Shown here piece by piece: positions 1 to 10,147 of a DNA stretch of 64,000 bases. Both the position numbers and the translations under genes were made by a program. The notes under the pieces are model-generated. The model did no database searches. It had not been told where the DNA came from and saw only the letters and a list, made by a program, of their open reading frames with translations. The stretch's first letter is position 1, and each line of letters starts with the position of its first letter. Location of the stretch: contig JAAALK010000285.1 of the NCBI GenBank assembly GCA_019279435.1, positions 69,498,074 through 69,562,073 of the forward strand. Reading direction: 5' to 3'. This DNA is from Zizania palustris. Its lineage: Eukaryota > Streptophyta > Magnoliopsida > Poales > Poaceae.

Positions 1-2
1 AT

Positions 3-949
3 TTTTCAGAATCATCTGGTTCTTCTCACTGCCTTGTTGCACATTCGACTTCTGAGCTTTGGAAGTGGCATAGGAGACTAGGGCATATGAGCTTTGAGTT
101 GCTCGCTCGTCTGAGCACCCTAGGTCTGATCCGAGGATTGCCCAAGCTCAAGTTTGAGAAGAATTTAGTTTGCACTCCTTGTCGGCATGGTAAAATGATC
201 GCCGCTTCGCATTCGCCAGTCACCACAGTGATGACTGAACAACCCGGAGAACTTCTCCGCATGGACACTGTAGGTCCTTCTCGGGTTAGTTCTTTAGGCG
301 GCAAGTGGTATGTATTAGTTATTGTCGATGATTTCTCTCGCTACTCTTGGGTCTTCTTTCTTGCCAGCAAGGATGAAGTGTTTTCACACTTTCGGAGCTT
401 GGCTTTGAGACTTTTTACTGAACTCCCTGGTGCATTGAAATTCATTCGAAGTGATAATGGCACTGAGTTCAAAAATAGTCTCTTTGTTGACTTTTGCATA
501 GAGCATGGCATAGAACATCAATTCTCTGCTCCGCGGGTTCCTCAACAGAACGGTGTTGTTGAGAGGAAAAACCGCACTTTGGTTGAGATGGCTAGGACGA
601 TGCTTGATGAGCATAGGACTCCTAGAAAATTCTGGGCTGAGGCCATGAACACTGCATGTTACATCTCAAACCGAATTTTCTTGCGCTCAATTTTAAAGTT
701 GACATCTTATGAACTACGTTTTGGGAGACAGCCCAAGGTTACTCATCTTCGAGTTTTCGGCTGTCGTTGCTTTATCCTAAAACGTGGTAATTTGGATAAA
801 TTTGAGTCGCGCTCTTCTGACGGGATGTTTTTGGGTTACACTACTCATGGTCATTCTTATCGTGTTTATAACTTGGAGACTAACACTGTCATCGAGTCAT
901 GTGATGTGACTTTTGATGAATCAACCCCCTCTGTTAGTTCTGCTTTGAA
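3..949 (+). pseudogene. copia A: gag-pre-integrase and integrase fragment
   Basis: The frame is open from the window edge. It begins in the gag-pre-integrase zinc-binding region (SELWKWHRRLGHMSFELL) with the paired cysteines of CTPCRHGK near base 175. The integrase core then follows with all three acidic catalytic residues visible: D in VIVDDFSR, D in IRSDNGTEF and E in GVVERKNRTL. The conserved downstream YELRFGRQPKVTHLRVFGC block is also present. Around base 946 the frame shifts relative to copy D, where one T in a short run is missing, so translation would leave the pol frame here. The product would be the strand-transfer enzyme that inserts retrotransposon cDNA into chromosomes. Confidence 0.85.
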
Positions 950-2807
950 CAGGCAAATGAACACGACATGGAACAGACCTTATTCGAAGAAGATCCCGGA
1001 GAATTCGAGGATGAACCTCTACTACCCTCGACAACAACCCCCGAAGCCGACCCCGCTTCGACCACTTCGGCACGAGGTCCAGAAGCGACTACCTCAACAT
1101 CGGTCATCTTGGACCACTCCAACACACAAGTTGAGGGGGAGACTGCATCCCGCCGCGAGGCTCCACATCATGTTCAAAGGATGCACCCTCCCGAGCAGAT
1201 CATTGGTGAGCTTGATCAAAGGGTAACACGTTCTCATGCTCATTTCATTGATTCAACTTTTGTTGCTTCTTTCGAGCCCTTAGATGTTAGTCATGCACTT
1301 TCTGATTCTAGTTGGATCAATGCCATGCATGAGGAACTTGAAAATTTTGAGAGAAACCAAGTCTGGTCTTTAGTTGATCCTCCACCAAATGTTCATTTCA
1401 TTGGAACAAAATGGATTTTCAAAAACAAACAATGGGAGGATGGGACTATAGTTAGAAACAAGGCTAGACTTGTAGCTCAGGGCTTTTCTCAACTAGAAGG
1501 GATTGATTTTACTGAAACTTTTGCACATGTTGCTCGCCTTGAGGCCATTAGGATTTTGCTTGCCTTTGCGACATCCCGGGGATTCAAACTCTATCAAATG
1601 GATGTCAAAAGTGCTTTTCTTAATGGCTTCATTGGTGAAGATGTTTATGTAAAACAACCCCCTGGTTTTGAAAACCCCAAGTACCCACATAAAGTCCTTA
1701 AACTTCATAAGGCTCTTTATGGACTCAAGTAGGCCCCTCGGGCTTGGTATGATAGACTTAAGTCTTTTCTGCTTGAGCGAGGGTATTTGATGGGCTCTGT
1801 TGATAAAACACTGTTTACTCTCAAGCATGGCAAAGATTTCCTCCTAGTTCAGATTTATGTGGATGATATCATCTTTGGTGGCTCTTCTCATGCTTTGGTT
1901 GCCGAGTTTGCAGATACCATGAGCAGGGAATTTGAAATGTCTATGATGGGTGAACTCACCTTTTTCCTTGGTTTGCAAATCAAGCAAAGCAAACAAGGTA
2001 CTTTTGTCCACCAGACAAAGTACACCAAGGACCTGCTCAAGAAGTTTGACATGTCCGATGCGAAGCCCCTCGCCACTCCAATGGCTACATCTGTAGCATT
2101 GGATCCTGACGACGATGAAGAAGCCGTAGATCAGAAGGAGTTCCGAAGCATGATTGGCTCTCTCCTCTACTTGACTGCTACGAGGCCGGATATACATTTC
2201 GCTGTGTGTCTGTGCGCTCGTTTTCAGGCTTCACCATGAGCTTCGCACCGCCAAGCGGTAAAACGCATACTCAGGTATCTCAAGCATACCCTTGAATTTG
2301 GCATATGGTATTCATCGTCTTCATCTTTATGTCTTCGAGGTTATTCCGATGCGGATTTTGCTGGGTGTAGGATTGATAGGAAGAGTACCTCTGGTACTTG
2401 TCATTTTCTGGGTAGTTCTCTGGTTTGCTGGTCTTCCCGCAAACAGTCTAGTGTTGCACAATCGACGGCTGAGGCCGAATGTTGCTACAGCTAGCTGTTG
2501 CTCTCAGATTCTGTGGATGGTTTCCACTTTGCGGGATTTCGGGTTAGATTATAAGAGTGTTCCACTTTTCTGTGATAACACTAGTGCTATTTGTATTGCA
2601 AACAACCCGGTTCAGCACTCCAGAACCAAACACATTGATGTGCGATATCATTTTCTCAGAGATCACAATGAGAAGGGTGATATTGAACTTCAATATGTTG
2701 ATACCCAACACCAGCTTGCCGACATTTTCACAAAACCCCTCGATGCTTCTCGATTTGCTTACTTGCGTGGGGAACTTGGTATTTGTCACCCTTACGGCAT
2801 TTTGTGA
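950..2807 (+). pseudogene. copia A: reverse transcriptase and RNase H
   Basis: Downstream of the frameshift the pol frame continues with an acidic linker and then the reverse transcriptase block. Visible motifs are WIFKNK, ARLVAQGFSQ, YQMDVKSAFLNG, the catalytic YVDDIIFG near 1857-1880 and FFLGLQIKQS. An in-frame TAG lies at 1730 and a TGA at 2237. RNase H follows with D in SDADFAGC, then a small deletion near 2480 that shifts frame, then CDNTSAICIANN, RTKHIDVRYHFLRD and the terminal ADIFTKPLD. The protein would copy element RNA into DNA in virus-like particles. With two stops and two shifts this copy is inactive. The stop at 2805-2807 ends pol. Confidence 0.85.
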
Positions 2808-3961
2808 GGGGGAGCAGATTTAGATGGATGTGCATTTGCTAATTGTGGGTTGAAATTGCATTTACATCTTTTGCATTTATATGCCTGATTATAATTCATG
2901 AAATCATGACAGCTCAGCTCTTTTTAATTCATCTGAAACATTCATGTGCATGCTTCTTTCTTTCCAAAATCAAATCATGCTCACTGCTTAGTCTTGAATC
3001 TAGCATGTTTTAGCAAGACTGCTTTAGCTATCTTTTATCTACTTGATAGCAAGACACTGTTCTTTGGATGCTAAAAATTGCAACTTGAAAAATTGCTCTA
3101 CATCCTCATGGATATTCATCAAGTGTTAAACAAATTGATTCACTTAATTAAAATCAAAAACTCCATGATGTGCATGCTTTTCGTGACAAGATCCAGGTGG
3201 GTTTGTTTGTCGCACTACCCTATTCTAGACTACTTTCCATTGCACTTTGGTCTGAACTGGAATATTGTAGTGTATGCCAAAATCATTGCCTTAAGCTTCT
3301 TATGGTTTTCATGCCTAGGCTTGGCCTGATTAGAAAGTATAAGGTGGACAAACAAATAACCCCTGGCACTAAGCAAAGAACAACAAAATTCTTTGATCAT
3401 CAAGTCTGCTTTCATTACTCCATTTAAACTGGACTTGTCTGTCTAGAGTAGTAATTGACTAGCTTTGCGCAGTCCTTGCTTTTACTGGTCTAGTTTCCTT
3501 GACTAAGTGGTGATGCTTTCATTTCAAAAATGATCAAATCACATGCTTCATCATGTTGTTAGAGAATGTTAAATTGAGCTGAGCCCATGATCATTGGTGT
3601 TATTGTTGGCATATTTTTGCTTCATATGTCTTTGCAATTCTGCTCATTTCAAAGCTTTGCATCTTTTACATGCTCCTTGATGCTTGCATTGCCAAAGGGG
3701 GAGAAATTCCTAAAGGGGAAGAGACTTGCTACGTTCTATGCCGCAAGGGGGTATAATTTTCAAAGGGGGAAAACTTAACTCAGGGGGAGTTTTTATTGCC
3801 GAATGGGCTTTTACTCTTTTGAAAAGGGGGAGGAAAATTCTTTTGTCAAGTGACATGATTTGGCTCTTTTCTGAGTTTTTAATGGTCACTTGTGTGCTGA
3901 AAGTTTTTAAAATTTTCATGGATTTGAATTTGGTTGTCAATGCACTCATCAAGGGGGAGAT
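2808..3961 (+). other. copia A pol-to-LTR spacer with repeated polypurine tracts
   Basis: No protein longer than about 90 residues is open here and none resembles an envelope protein. The right half (about 3695-3960) carries several G-rich purine tracts of the form AAGGGGGAGA or close to it, ending with the one at 3951-3960 directly before the LTR. The terminal tract should prime plus-strand DNA synthesis. The others may be decoys or secondary primers. An equivalent spacer with the same kind of tracts precedes the LTR of copy D. Confidence 0.75.
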
Positions 3962-6000
3962 TGAGAAACCAAGGGTTGGTTTCGGTGTTTGTGATGAGTG
4001 ATTGACAGGCTTTTACCCTCAGGTTCGAAGGGGTACCTCCGAAGGGTGTTCGGAGGTTGGACCTCTGAAGGGTGTTCGGAGGTTGGACCTCCGAAGGGTG
4101 TTCGGAGGTGGTTTCACCGAAGGGTGTTCGGTGGTTTGCTTGCTGCAGATGTTGCAGCGGAGTGTGCCTGTCGGAGGGGTCCGACAGTACACGATGACTG
4201 GGTTTGTACCGAAGGCTTCGGTACTTTGGGCGGTACACCGGAGTGTGTGCCAGAGGTTGCTAACCCGGAGAGGTCTCCGGAGTACTGGATACACTTGTCT
4301 GCTTGTCTGTGGTGCGCAGGGAATTCGGAGGCGACGGACAGGTTCATATCAAGTGAACCTGGGTCAAGCGGGAGGCTTGATGCCAGGGGAGCGGGGAGCT
4401 CCGTCACGGTGGCTGCGAAGGGGTCTGGGTCGGTCCTCGGGTCGAGGTGCGCCAGGTGAAGGCAGAGAGTGCGGAGCGTGGCTCCGGGTGAAGGTACTCC
4501 GAGACAAAGTCCTCGGAGGTGAGGCACTTCGAAGGGACTCCGGATGGAGTGACTTCGGAGTTGGTTAGATCAAGTCCTCTGCGGAGGCAAGGCGTTCGAA
4601 GTGTGCTCCGGAGGGAGACATTCGAAGGTGCCCGACGAAGGTCTCAGAAGTCAAGGTGCATCGAAGGCATGGTCCGGGTGAGGCTCGTCAAGGAGTGTGC
4701 TCGGGGAGAGGCACTGCGACGAAGTGCTCATGGAATGCTTCATGCGGAGGCCTTGGACGAAGGAGGGACTTCGAAGGGTGGTACTCCGAAGGTGGGGCTT
4801 CAGAGGGAGGAAGGCTTCGGAGCAAGGCTAGCTCTGGAGCGAGGTTGTCTTGTGGTACTTCGGCCTGCATGGCTTCGGTACACGGACTGACGGAGTTCGA
4901 GCTAGGTGGAAGCTGCGAAGCCGTGGTGGTACACTCCGGAAGTGTTGGTGCGAAGGCCCAAGGGCTTTGACGGCTTCGGCTCAAAACCGTCACTGTATCG
5001 AATGTTGACTTCGGTGAAGCGAAGGCCATCTGGCTCAAGGCTTCTCACCGAAGCTACCGCACCCCTCGCGTGCGAAGGGGGGCTTCAGAAAGGTCAAAGG
5101 CTGCAAGTCTAACAGTGTCTGCTCTGAAAAAAGCTGGCGCTGTCCCCTCTACAAAGGCTGACAAAGAAGCCTACAATAAAGTTGACTACCTTTTGTACCC
5201 CTTAGTTCTGTAGAGACAAAACCAATGTAAACCCTAGGGGTAAAGTAGTCAATTCCTTTGGGTGAACTGTGGGCTATAAATATGGGGGCTCGGTAGGTAA
5301 CATTTAACACTTTGAGCATTTACTGTTGAGCTCCTGTAGCCACACACTTCGTTGTATTCATCCAGAGTTCAATTTTATTGTGTTCCTTGTTCAAGTGGCG
5401 ATGCCCTGCTTCTTGTGCTTTTCGCTTGAGCTCGCTTTACATACCTCGCTAGTTGTAGTGCACCGAAGCCTATCTAGGCGAAGGGTGTTGTGTGCGAAGT
5501 ATGTTTTACAGTGCGCTTTTGCTCTGTGTAACAGGAGGCAAGACCTCACTGCTTACTAGTGAAGCCCTGTTCGAAGCCCGTGCTTTTATCGTGTCTGTGA
5601 CTCTAGCGAAGTCGATTAGTGTGCGTTTAGACCTTCGTGTACGAAGCCCAGCACCAGTTGCTGCTGCCAAGTACTTGGTCGAAGTCCTGAGAGGGTCGTC
5701 CATTCTTGCGAAGGGTGAAGTGCGAAGCCTGCTCGAAGCACCCTGCGTGCGGAGCCTGCCCTGACTTAGCAGAATAGATTTTCGAGGGTTGTAAGTGGAG
5801 CGAAGTCTTCTTGGCTTCGAACTTTTGGACCTGCGAAGCCTGTGTTCGGAGTTGTCAAAGGACCTCCGAACCAGACCTCCGAAGGTAGTGTTCGAAGCCT
5901 GTTCTGCAGAAGGCAGAACTAAAACCGAAGGCTAGTTTTTAGCCAGAAATTTTAAAAGCTCCCATTCACCCCCACTCTGGTCGCCGTTTCCGGTCCAACA
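3962..6000 (+). repeat. 3' LTR of copia A (about 2.04 kb)
   Basis: The repeat begins TGAGAAACCAAG just after the polypurine tract and ends GGTCCAACA, giving TG...CA termini. It is closely similar to the solo LTR at 54965-56955 (opposite strand) and to the LTR of copy D at 23024-24977. A TATA-like ctataaatatggg lies near 5272. The LTR is GC-rich and packed with short words such as TCCGAAGG, TTCGGAGG and TTCGAAG. An ORF-like 188-codon stretch inside (4002-4568) is low in complexity and is not counted as a gene. Confidence 0.88.
4032..4135 (+). repeat. 26-bp tandem repeats near the LTR start
   Basis: About four head-to-tail copies of a unit containing CGAAGGGTGTTCGGAGG occur with a spacing of about 26 bp; the last copies are diverged. 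Each unit contains the self-complementary pair CTCCGAA/TTCGGAG, so the array can fold into stems. Arrays of short palindromic units in this LTR position are known from Sireviruses; their role here is inferred to be regulatory. Confidence 0.6.
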
Positions 6001-6199
6001 TAGGTGCATGGGACCACTCAGGCATTTCTGTAGCCGAGTTCGAAGTCCCTATATGCCCTACTTCACGAACATAATCCCTTCACTGATGCTTCGACATATT
6101 ACCAAGGGTCCCCCCTCCGGAGATGGGTAGGACCACTCTCTTGCCGCAATCTTGAGGGTCCTCTTGCTTCGGTGGTGGCATAATGTTGTCCACCGAGAG

Positions 6200-7572
6200 C
6201 TACATTGGTGCTTTAGGATTGCTGGCATGCCCCATAGCTTGTACAGGCTTCGCTCGTGTTGCTGGAGGAGCTCGATCAGTAGTACCTCGCCCTGAATTTC
6301 TCCCTAAGTACTCACCTCGAAGGGCCAGTATAGATTTATAGTATTTTGTGGCATGGCTTCTGTTTTCACCATGTACGCAACAAAACAGAGCTTGGCGTCG
6401 GCCAGCCGGTTTTTCTCTTGGCTTCGAGGTACTAGCCTTATTATATTGAGCCTGTTGATAGTGGAAACACATCTTTGGAGCAGAGGGAGCAATATTCAAT
6501 ACCTCAGAGCAGAAGTGTTTCTTTCCCCTTATGTGATCATTAGGGCGATTATCGAAAGGGGCTTGCGGAAGAATCGATACTTCTAGCTCCGGCTTCACTT
6601 CTCGAAGGAGGGCTAGCGCAGGCACCACAGTTCAGTTCTTCGGAGGCATCCTTCTTCTGCCTTGTCATACTACTCGAAGTATGACATTAGCTGCGTTATG
6701 GAAGACACTGTCTTCCGGTGAAGTTTGCTAAGGAGGTCTGGATTTAAAACACCTTCGCGCGCCGCATCCACCACTGAAGATGTAGACAAGCCTTTTATTT
6801 GAGACTTGGTGTGGGCGAAGCATGTGAAGTATTCCTGAAGGGTTTCTCTTGCTTGTTGCTTCACCTGGAAAAGGCTTCCAATAGACATCGGGGATACGAA
6901 TGTCCCCTAGAAATTACTCACGAATTTCCTTTTCAATTGTTCCCATGACTTGATTGATCCTGGCTTTAGATAACAGAACCAACGGAGGGCCACACCTTCC
7001 AACGTGAATGGGAAACATTTTGCCATTGTATTCTGTACCCCTCCACTGGCTTCTATTGCAACGTAAGAACGATAGAATTCTCCAGGATCAGACCCTCTGG
7101 AGTACTTGTGTAGCTTCGAGGCTCGGAACCTAGGATCGAAGTGCACATTTTGCAAGTTCAGATGCAGTGGGGATTCATTGTCGAAGGAAGCATTCTCAGC
7201 ATCTTGTTGGACTTGAGGAGCTTCGGGATAATCATCAGGGTCGCCATCTTGATGCACTTCCAAAGCAGGAGGGATGGCTTGAGAGCGAAGCCTGTCCGCA
7301 GCCTCCTACCTCCATCTTGCTACTCCCTCCTGAAGCTGTGCTACCTGGGTAGCCGCATCCTCAGGAAGGTCTTCACTTCCTCCGAAGGGGTCCTCCGGGT
7401 CTTTAGAACTGACATAATCAGTTCGAAGTATAGACGGAGCTGCCCGAGGAACTCTGGCTGCTCGAGGTCTAATGACCACTTCGGGAGTTTGGGGAATGAC
7501 TGAAGGTCCTGCACCGTGGGTCCGAGGGGACCTTCGGGGAGGATCGGTGGCTAGACTCCTCTTGGGAGGCAT
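6200..7572 (-). pseudogene. Gypsy-1 gag and start of protease region
   Basis: The frame starts at an ATG (7570-7572) giving MPPKRSLATDPPRRS, the same opening as the Gypsy-2 gag. It continues with the capsid-like block (GVALRWFCYLKPGSIKSW, FVSNF, FAHTKSQIKGLSTSSVVDA, QLMSYFE). Stops break it near 7305, 6906 and 6669 and at several points further on. A zinc-knuckle-like stretch (CCVHGENRSHAT) is followed by tyrosines where Gypsy-2 has its final cysteine. The intact protein would be the structural Gag that packages element RNA; this copy cannot make it. Confidence 0.82.
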
Positions 7573-7758
7573 GACTTACAAAGCTAAGGCCCGAAGACCA
7601 GAGGCTTCGAACAATTGAGGAAGGTGAGGGAAGACCTTCGAACTTTACTTTGAAGCCCCTTGCCGAAGGGTGCGCGGAATCTTGAGACTCCGAAACTTCC
7701 TCCGCAAGCGCTCTTCGAAATACAGGCAAGGGTAGAGAAATAGCTTTTAGAACTAGGT

Positions 7759-7776
7759 TCCCCACGGATGGCACCA
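7759..7776 (-). promoter_or_regulatory. primer-binding site of Gypsy-1
   Basis: Read on the minus strand, 18 bases directly after the LTR end form TGGTGCCATCCGTGGGGA. This is two changes from the Gypsy-2 site TGGCGCCGTCCGTGGGGA. Sites of this TGGCGCC type pair with the 3' end of a host tRNA to prime minus-strand synthesis. I infer tRNA-Asp by resemblance to Athila/Tat-type sites, without having matched a tRNA. Confidence 0.65.
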
Positions 7777-7778
7777 AC

Positions 7779-8276
7779 TGTTGGCGTAAAAGATTACGCT
7801 AATAGGTTCTCTAAGATTAAGAACTAACAAACGAAGTGTTTGTGAAAGCGAACTATCTCAAGCCTCTATTCAAGATAATAGCTCGAAGTAGTTCGAAGTT
7901 CTGTATTGAATATCTGAATATTCGATGCCTATTACAGGATGAGAAGGGGGGTATTTATAGGTAAAAACTCTAAGGAAAAGACTTTTTTACCCCTCATTTA
8001 CAACCGACATAGTGGAAACTATTTCGATACCCTGAATATGGCTAAAATGGTAAAGTATGTTCGAAGGAGATAGACATAGTAAACGTCCCATCCTTCTGGC
8101 TGTTTTCCACTACGGAGGGGGAAGCCTTCGGAGGATATCTTCGGACCAGAGTATAGATGGACCCTCTGACTTTAACCCTTCTAGTTTGAAGACAAGCCTA
8201 GAATTTGGAGATTATGATTTGTCTTTGTCTTATAATCTTGAAGGTTCTAGGGATGAAGTATTCCCCCCCTCCAACA
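7779..8276 (-). repeat. 5' LTR of Gypsy-1 (498 bp)
   Basis: On the plus strand it runs from TGTTGGCGTAAAAGATTACGC to CCTCCAACA and is homologous end to end to the LTRs of Gypsy-2 and both solo gypsy LTRs. A TATA-like tatttatagg near 7950 lies in the shared position. The flank 8277-8281 is taggc; the partner duplication would be outside the window. Confidence 0.88.
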
Positions 8277-8519
8277 TAGGCAATGCTATAAAAGTTTTTT
8301 CCAAAATGTCATTAGAGTTTAATTACCAAGAAATTACCTAAATGTCGTTGTGTATTTTCAGAATTAATAATTCTGAAAAATACACAAAAGTTTACACATA
8401 ATTTATTACATCATTTAACCTATTCTTTTAATATTTTTTCAGAATTAAAAATTCAGAAAAATACTAAAAGATTACACTTAATCTAGACGACTAAACATAA
8501 AAATAAGCTCCTATTTCTT
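8277..8519. other. AT-rich stretch with two related palindromes
   Basis: There is no gene here. Two near-perfect inverted repeats built on the same core (TTTTCAGAATT ... AATTCTGAAAA) lie at about 8349-8389 and 8436-8477. The first has a stem of about 17 bases around a 3-base loop. They may be remnants of a small foldback element or an old duplicated hairpin. Nothing else is recognised. Confidence 0.55.
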
Positions 8520-9046
8520 GGAAATTAAAAACATTTTCTGATACGATGGTTTTCAACCAAAACCGACAAAGCCTTCTAGATATTCGACATGTGCCACCAA
8601 ACCGCGAATTCAACCGCCAGCAAGTCTCTCCTGCTCTTGATTCCCTCGAGCCGCCTAATCACTTGCACTGGCCTCCCTTTCGTTGATTTGGTCAACACTG
8701 CCTTGATCATCCTGTCCGTCCATGTCTTGCTCTATCCCCATGTGTACTTCTGAGATCATCCCCATCTTCACCTGGCCTCCTTGATCCTCTGGCATCAAGC
8801 TCCCCGCTTGGCCCTTGATCACCTACCGTTGATAGTTGGCTAGCATCTCCACCCTGCACTCATGAGACAAGCCAAAACACGAATTGCGACGCACACCGAT
8901 CCACTCAGCACACAATCTCCACACACACACTGATCCCATCATTGCAAACAAACAACCAATCACTCATCACCATGATCGAGCAAACTTGTCAATCACTCAT
9001 CAGCAAGATAAAAACCACAGTGCGACCCCACTTGGTTCCACAAAGA
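8520..9046 (-). repeat. copia LTR fragment (3' side of element B)
   Basis: Minus-strand reading gives an LTR opening of the Sirevirus family with the landmark TGATGAGTGATTGACAAG (twice, plus strand around 8957-8995). It continues as a stretch similar to the LTR fragment at 54130-54964, including the GATCAAGG...CAAG...GCTTGATGCC block. It is directly joined to pol at about 9046, without the RNase H end, spacer or polypurine tract expected between them. It also lacks the other LTR end, so both edges are truncated. Confidence 0.65.
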
Positions 9047-10140
9047 TGCTGAATAAAATAGACCAAGATCAGGCGTATATGTGAGATACCTAAAAATGCG
9101 CTTCACGACCTAATGATGAGATGTGTGCTGCGAAGACTAAAAGCAAGCACACAAACCCACCACAAACTGGATATTAGGTCTTATCATAGTAAGGTACATC
9201 AAAGATTCAATCATGCCTCGATACTCTTTCTCATTGACCTTAACATCATTCTCGTCTTTGTCCAAGCCACCATATGTACCCATGGGGGCCATCTAAGGCT
9301 TGAGCTCTCTACCAAAGTAAAACTTCTTCCGCATGTCCTTGGTGTATTTGCTCTGGTGGATAAAGATCCCTTCTTTGGTCTACTTGATCTGGAGCCCGAG
9401 GAAGTATTTGAGCTCACCCATGAGGCTCATCTCGAATTCACTATACATCTACTTAGAAAATCTAGACACAATCTCATTAGAAGAACCACGAAAGATGATA
9501 TCATCCACGTAAATCTGAGCAATTAGGAAATCAGTACCATGATTCAACAAGAAGAGTGTTTTATCAATATAACCCATTTCAAAGCCATTTGCCAATAAGA
9601 ATTGTTTCAAGTGATCATAACAAGCCCTAGGGGCTTTCTTCAAACCATATAAAGCTTTTTTGTAGCTTGAAAACTTTTTTGGGAAGCTTTGGGTTTTCAA
9701 AACCGGGGGTTGCCTAACATAGACTTTCTCCACAATGTACCCATTCAAAAACACACTCTTGACATCTATTTGAAAGAGTTTAAAACCTTTTGAAGCAGCG
9801 AATGCCAAAAGAATGTGAATCGACTCAAGATAGAAAACAGGAGCAAAAGTTTCTTCAAAGTCAATACCCTCTTTTTGTAAAAACCCTAGGCCACTAGTCG
9901 ATCCTTGTTGGGCACCATAACCCCATCTTCACCTTACTTGTTCTTGAATACCCACTTGGTGCCGTTAGGGTTGTATCCAAGTGGTCATCAACTAATGTCC
10001 AAACCCGATTACAAACAAAATTTTCAAGTTCTTCTTGCATGAAACTAATCTAATTATCTTCAGATAAAGCATGTCCAACATCTCGGGGCTCAAAATTTGC
10101 AACAAAAGTAGACTGAATAAAGAATGCAAGTGAACCTGCT
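9047..10140 (-). pseudogene. copia B: reverse transcriptase with truncated RNase H
   Basis: The minus strand shows FKLFQIDVKSVFLNG, KKALYGLKKAPRACYDHLKQ and the catalytic YVDDIIF box near 9500. Beyond it comes a block like KEYRGMIESLMYL and a KRI-RYL stretch that stops at about 9050. The aspartates that follow in RNase H of copies A and D are missing because the LTR fragment is joined there. Stops and shifts are frequent, for example near 9448, 9890 and 9940. The function was retrotransposon DNA synthesis; it is now dead. Confidence 0.78.
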
Positions 10141-10147
10141 TGAGATC

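Larger units (their letters stand above)
1..6000 (+). mobile_element. Ty1/copia element A (Sirevirus-type), 3' part
   Basis: The stretch holds, in copia order, the end of gag-pre-integrase, integrase, reverse transcriptase, RNase H, a noncoding spacer with several polypurine tracts, and a 2.04 kb 3' LTR. Integrase ahead of reverse transcriptase defines Ty1/copia. The long LTR, the spacer rich in AAGGGGGAGA-like tracts and the relatedness to copies B, C and D (gag with coiled coils and CCHC knuckles) point to the Sirevirus (SIRE/Maximus) lineage. The 5' LTR and gag lie left of the window. The right end abuts gypsy gag-protease sequence (6001 on), so A inserted into Gypsy-1. The reading frames are broken, so the element is not autonomous. 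Confidence 0.9.
6001..8276 (-). mobile_element. Gypsy-1: 5' LTR and decayed gag of a Tat-like Ty3/gypsy element
   Basis: Sequence from 6001 rightwards is the diverged reverse-strand equivalent of Gypsy-2 bases from about 41290 to 43459: start of protease, gag, primer-binding site and 5' LTR. The rest of the element lies on the far side of copia A, outside the window. Several in-frame stops and a lost cysteine in the zinc-knuckle-like motif mark it as older than Gypsy-2. Confidence 0.85.

Noticed and set aside
2808..3427. Possible envelope-like gene after copia A pol
   Set aside because: Frames are under 90 codons, with no signal peptide plus membrane anchor layout, and they are not shared with element D.
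4002..4890. Several ORFs over 120 codons on both strands in the copia A LTR
   Set aside because: They follow from the low stop content of the CGAAGG-type words, are not conserved between LTR copies and show no domain.
6001..8276. Caulimovirus-type integrated virus instead of gypsy element
   Set aside because: The primer site, LTR with TG...CA ends, and the match to Gypsy-2 with integrase and a target duplication establish an LTR retrotransposon.
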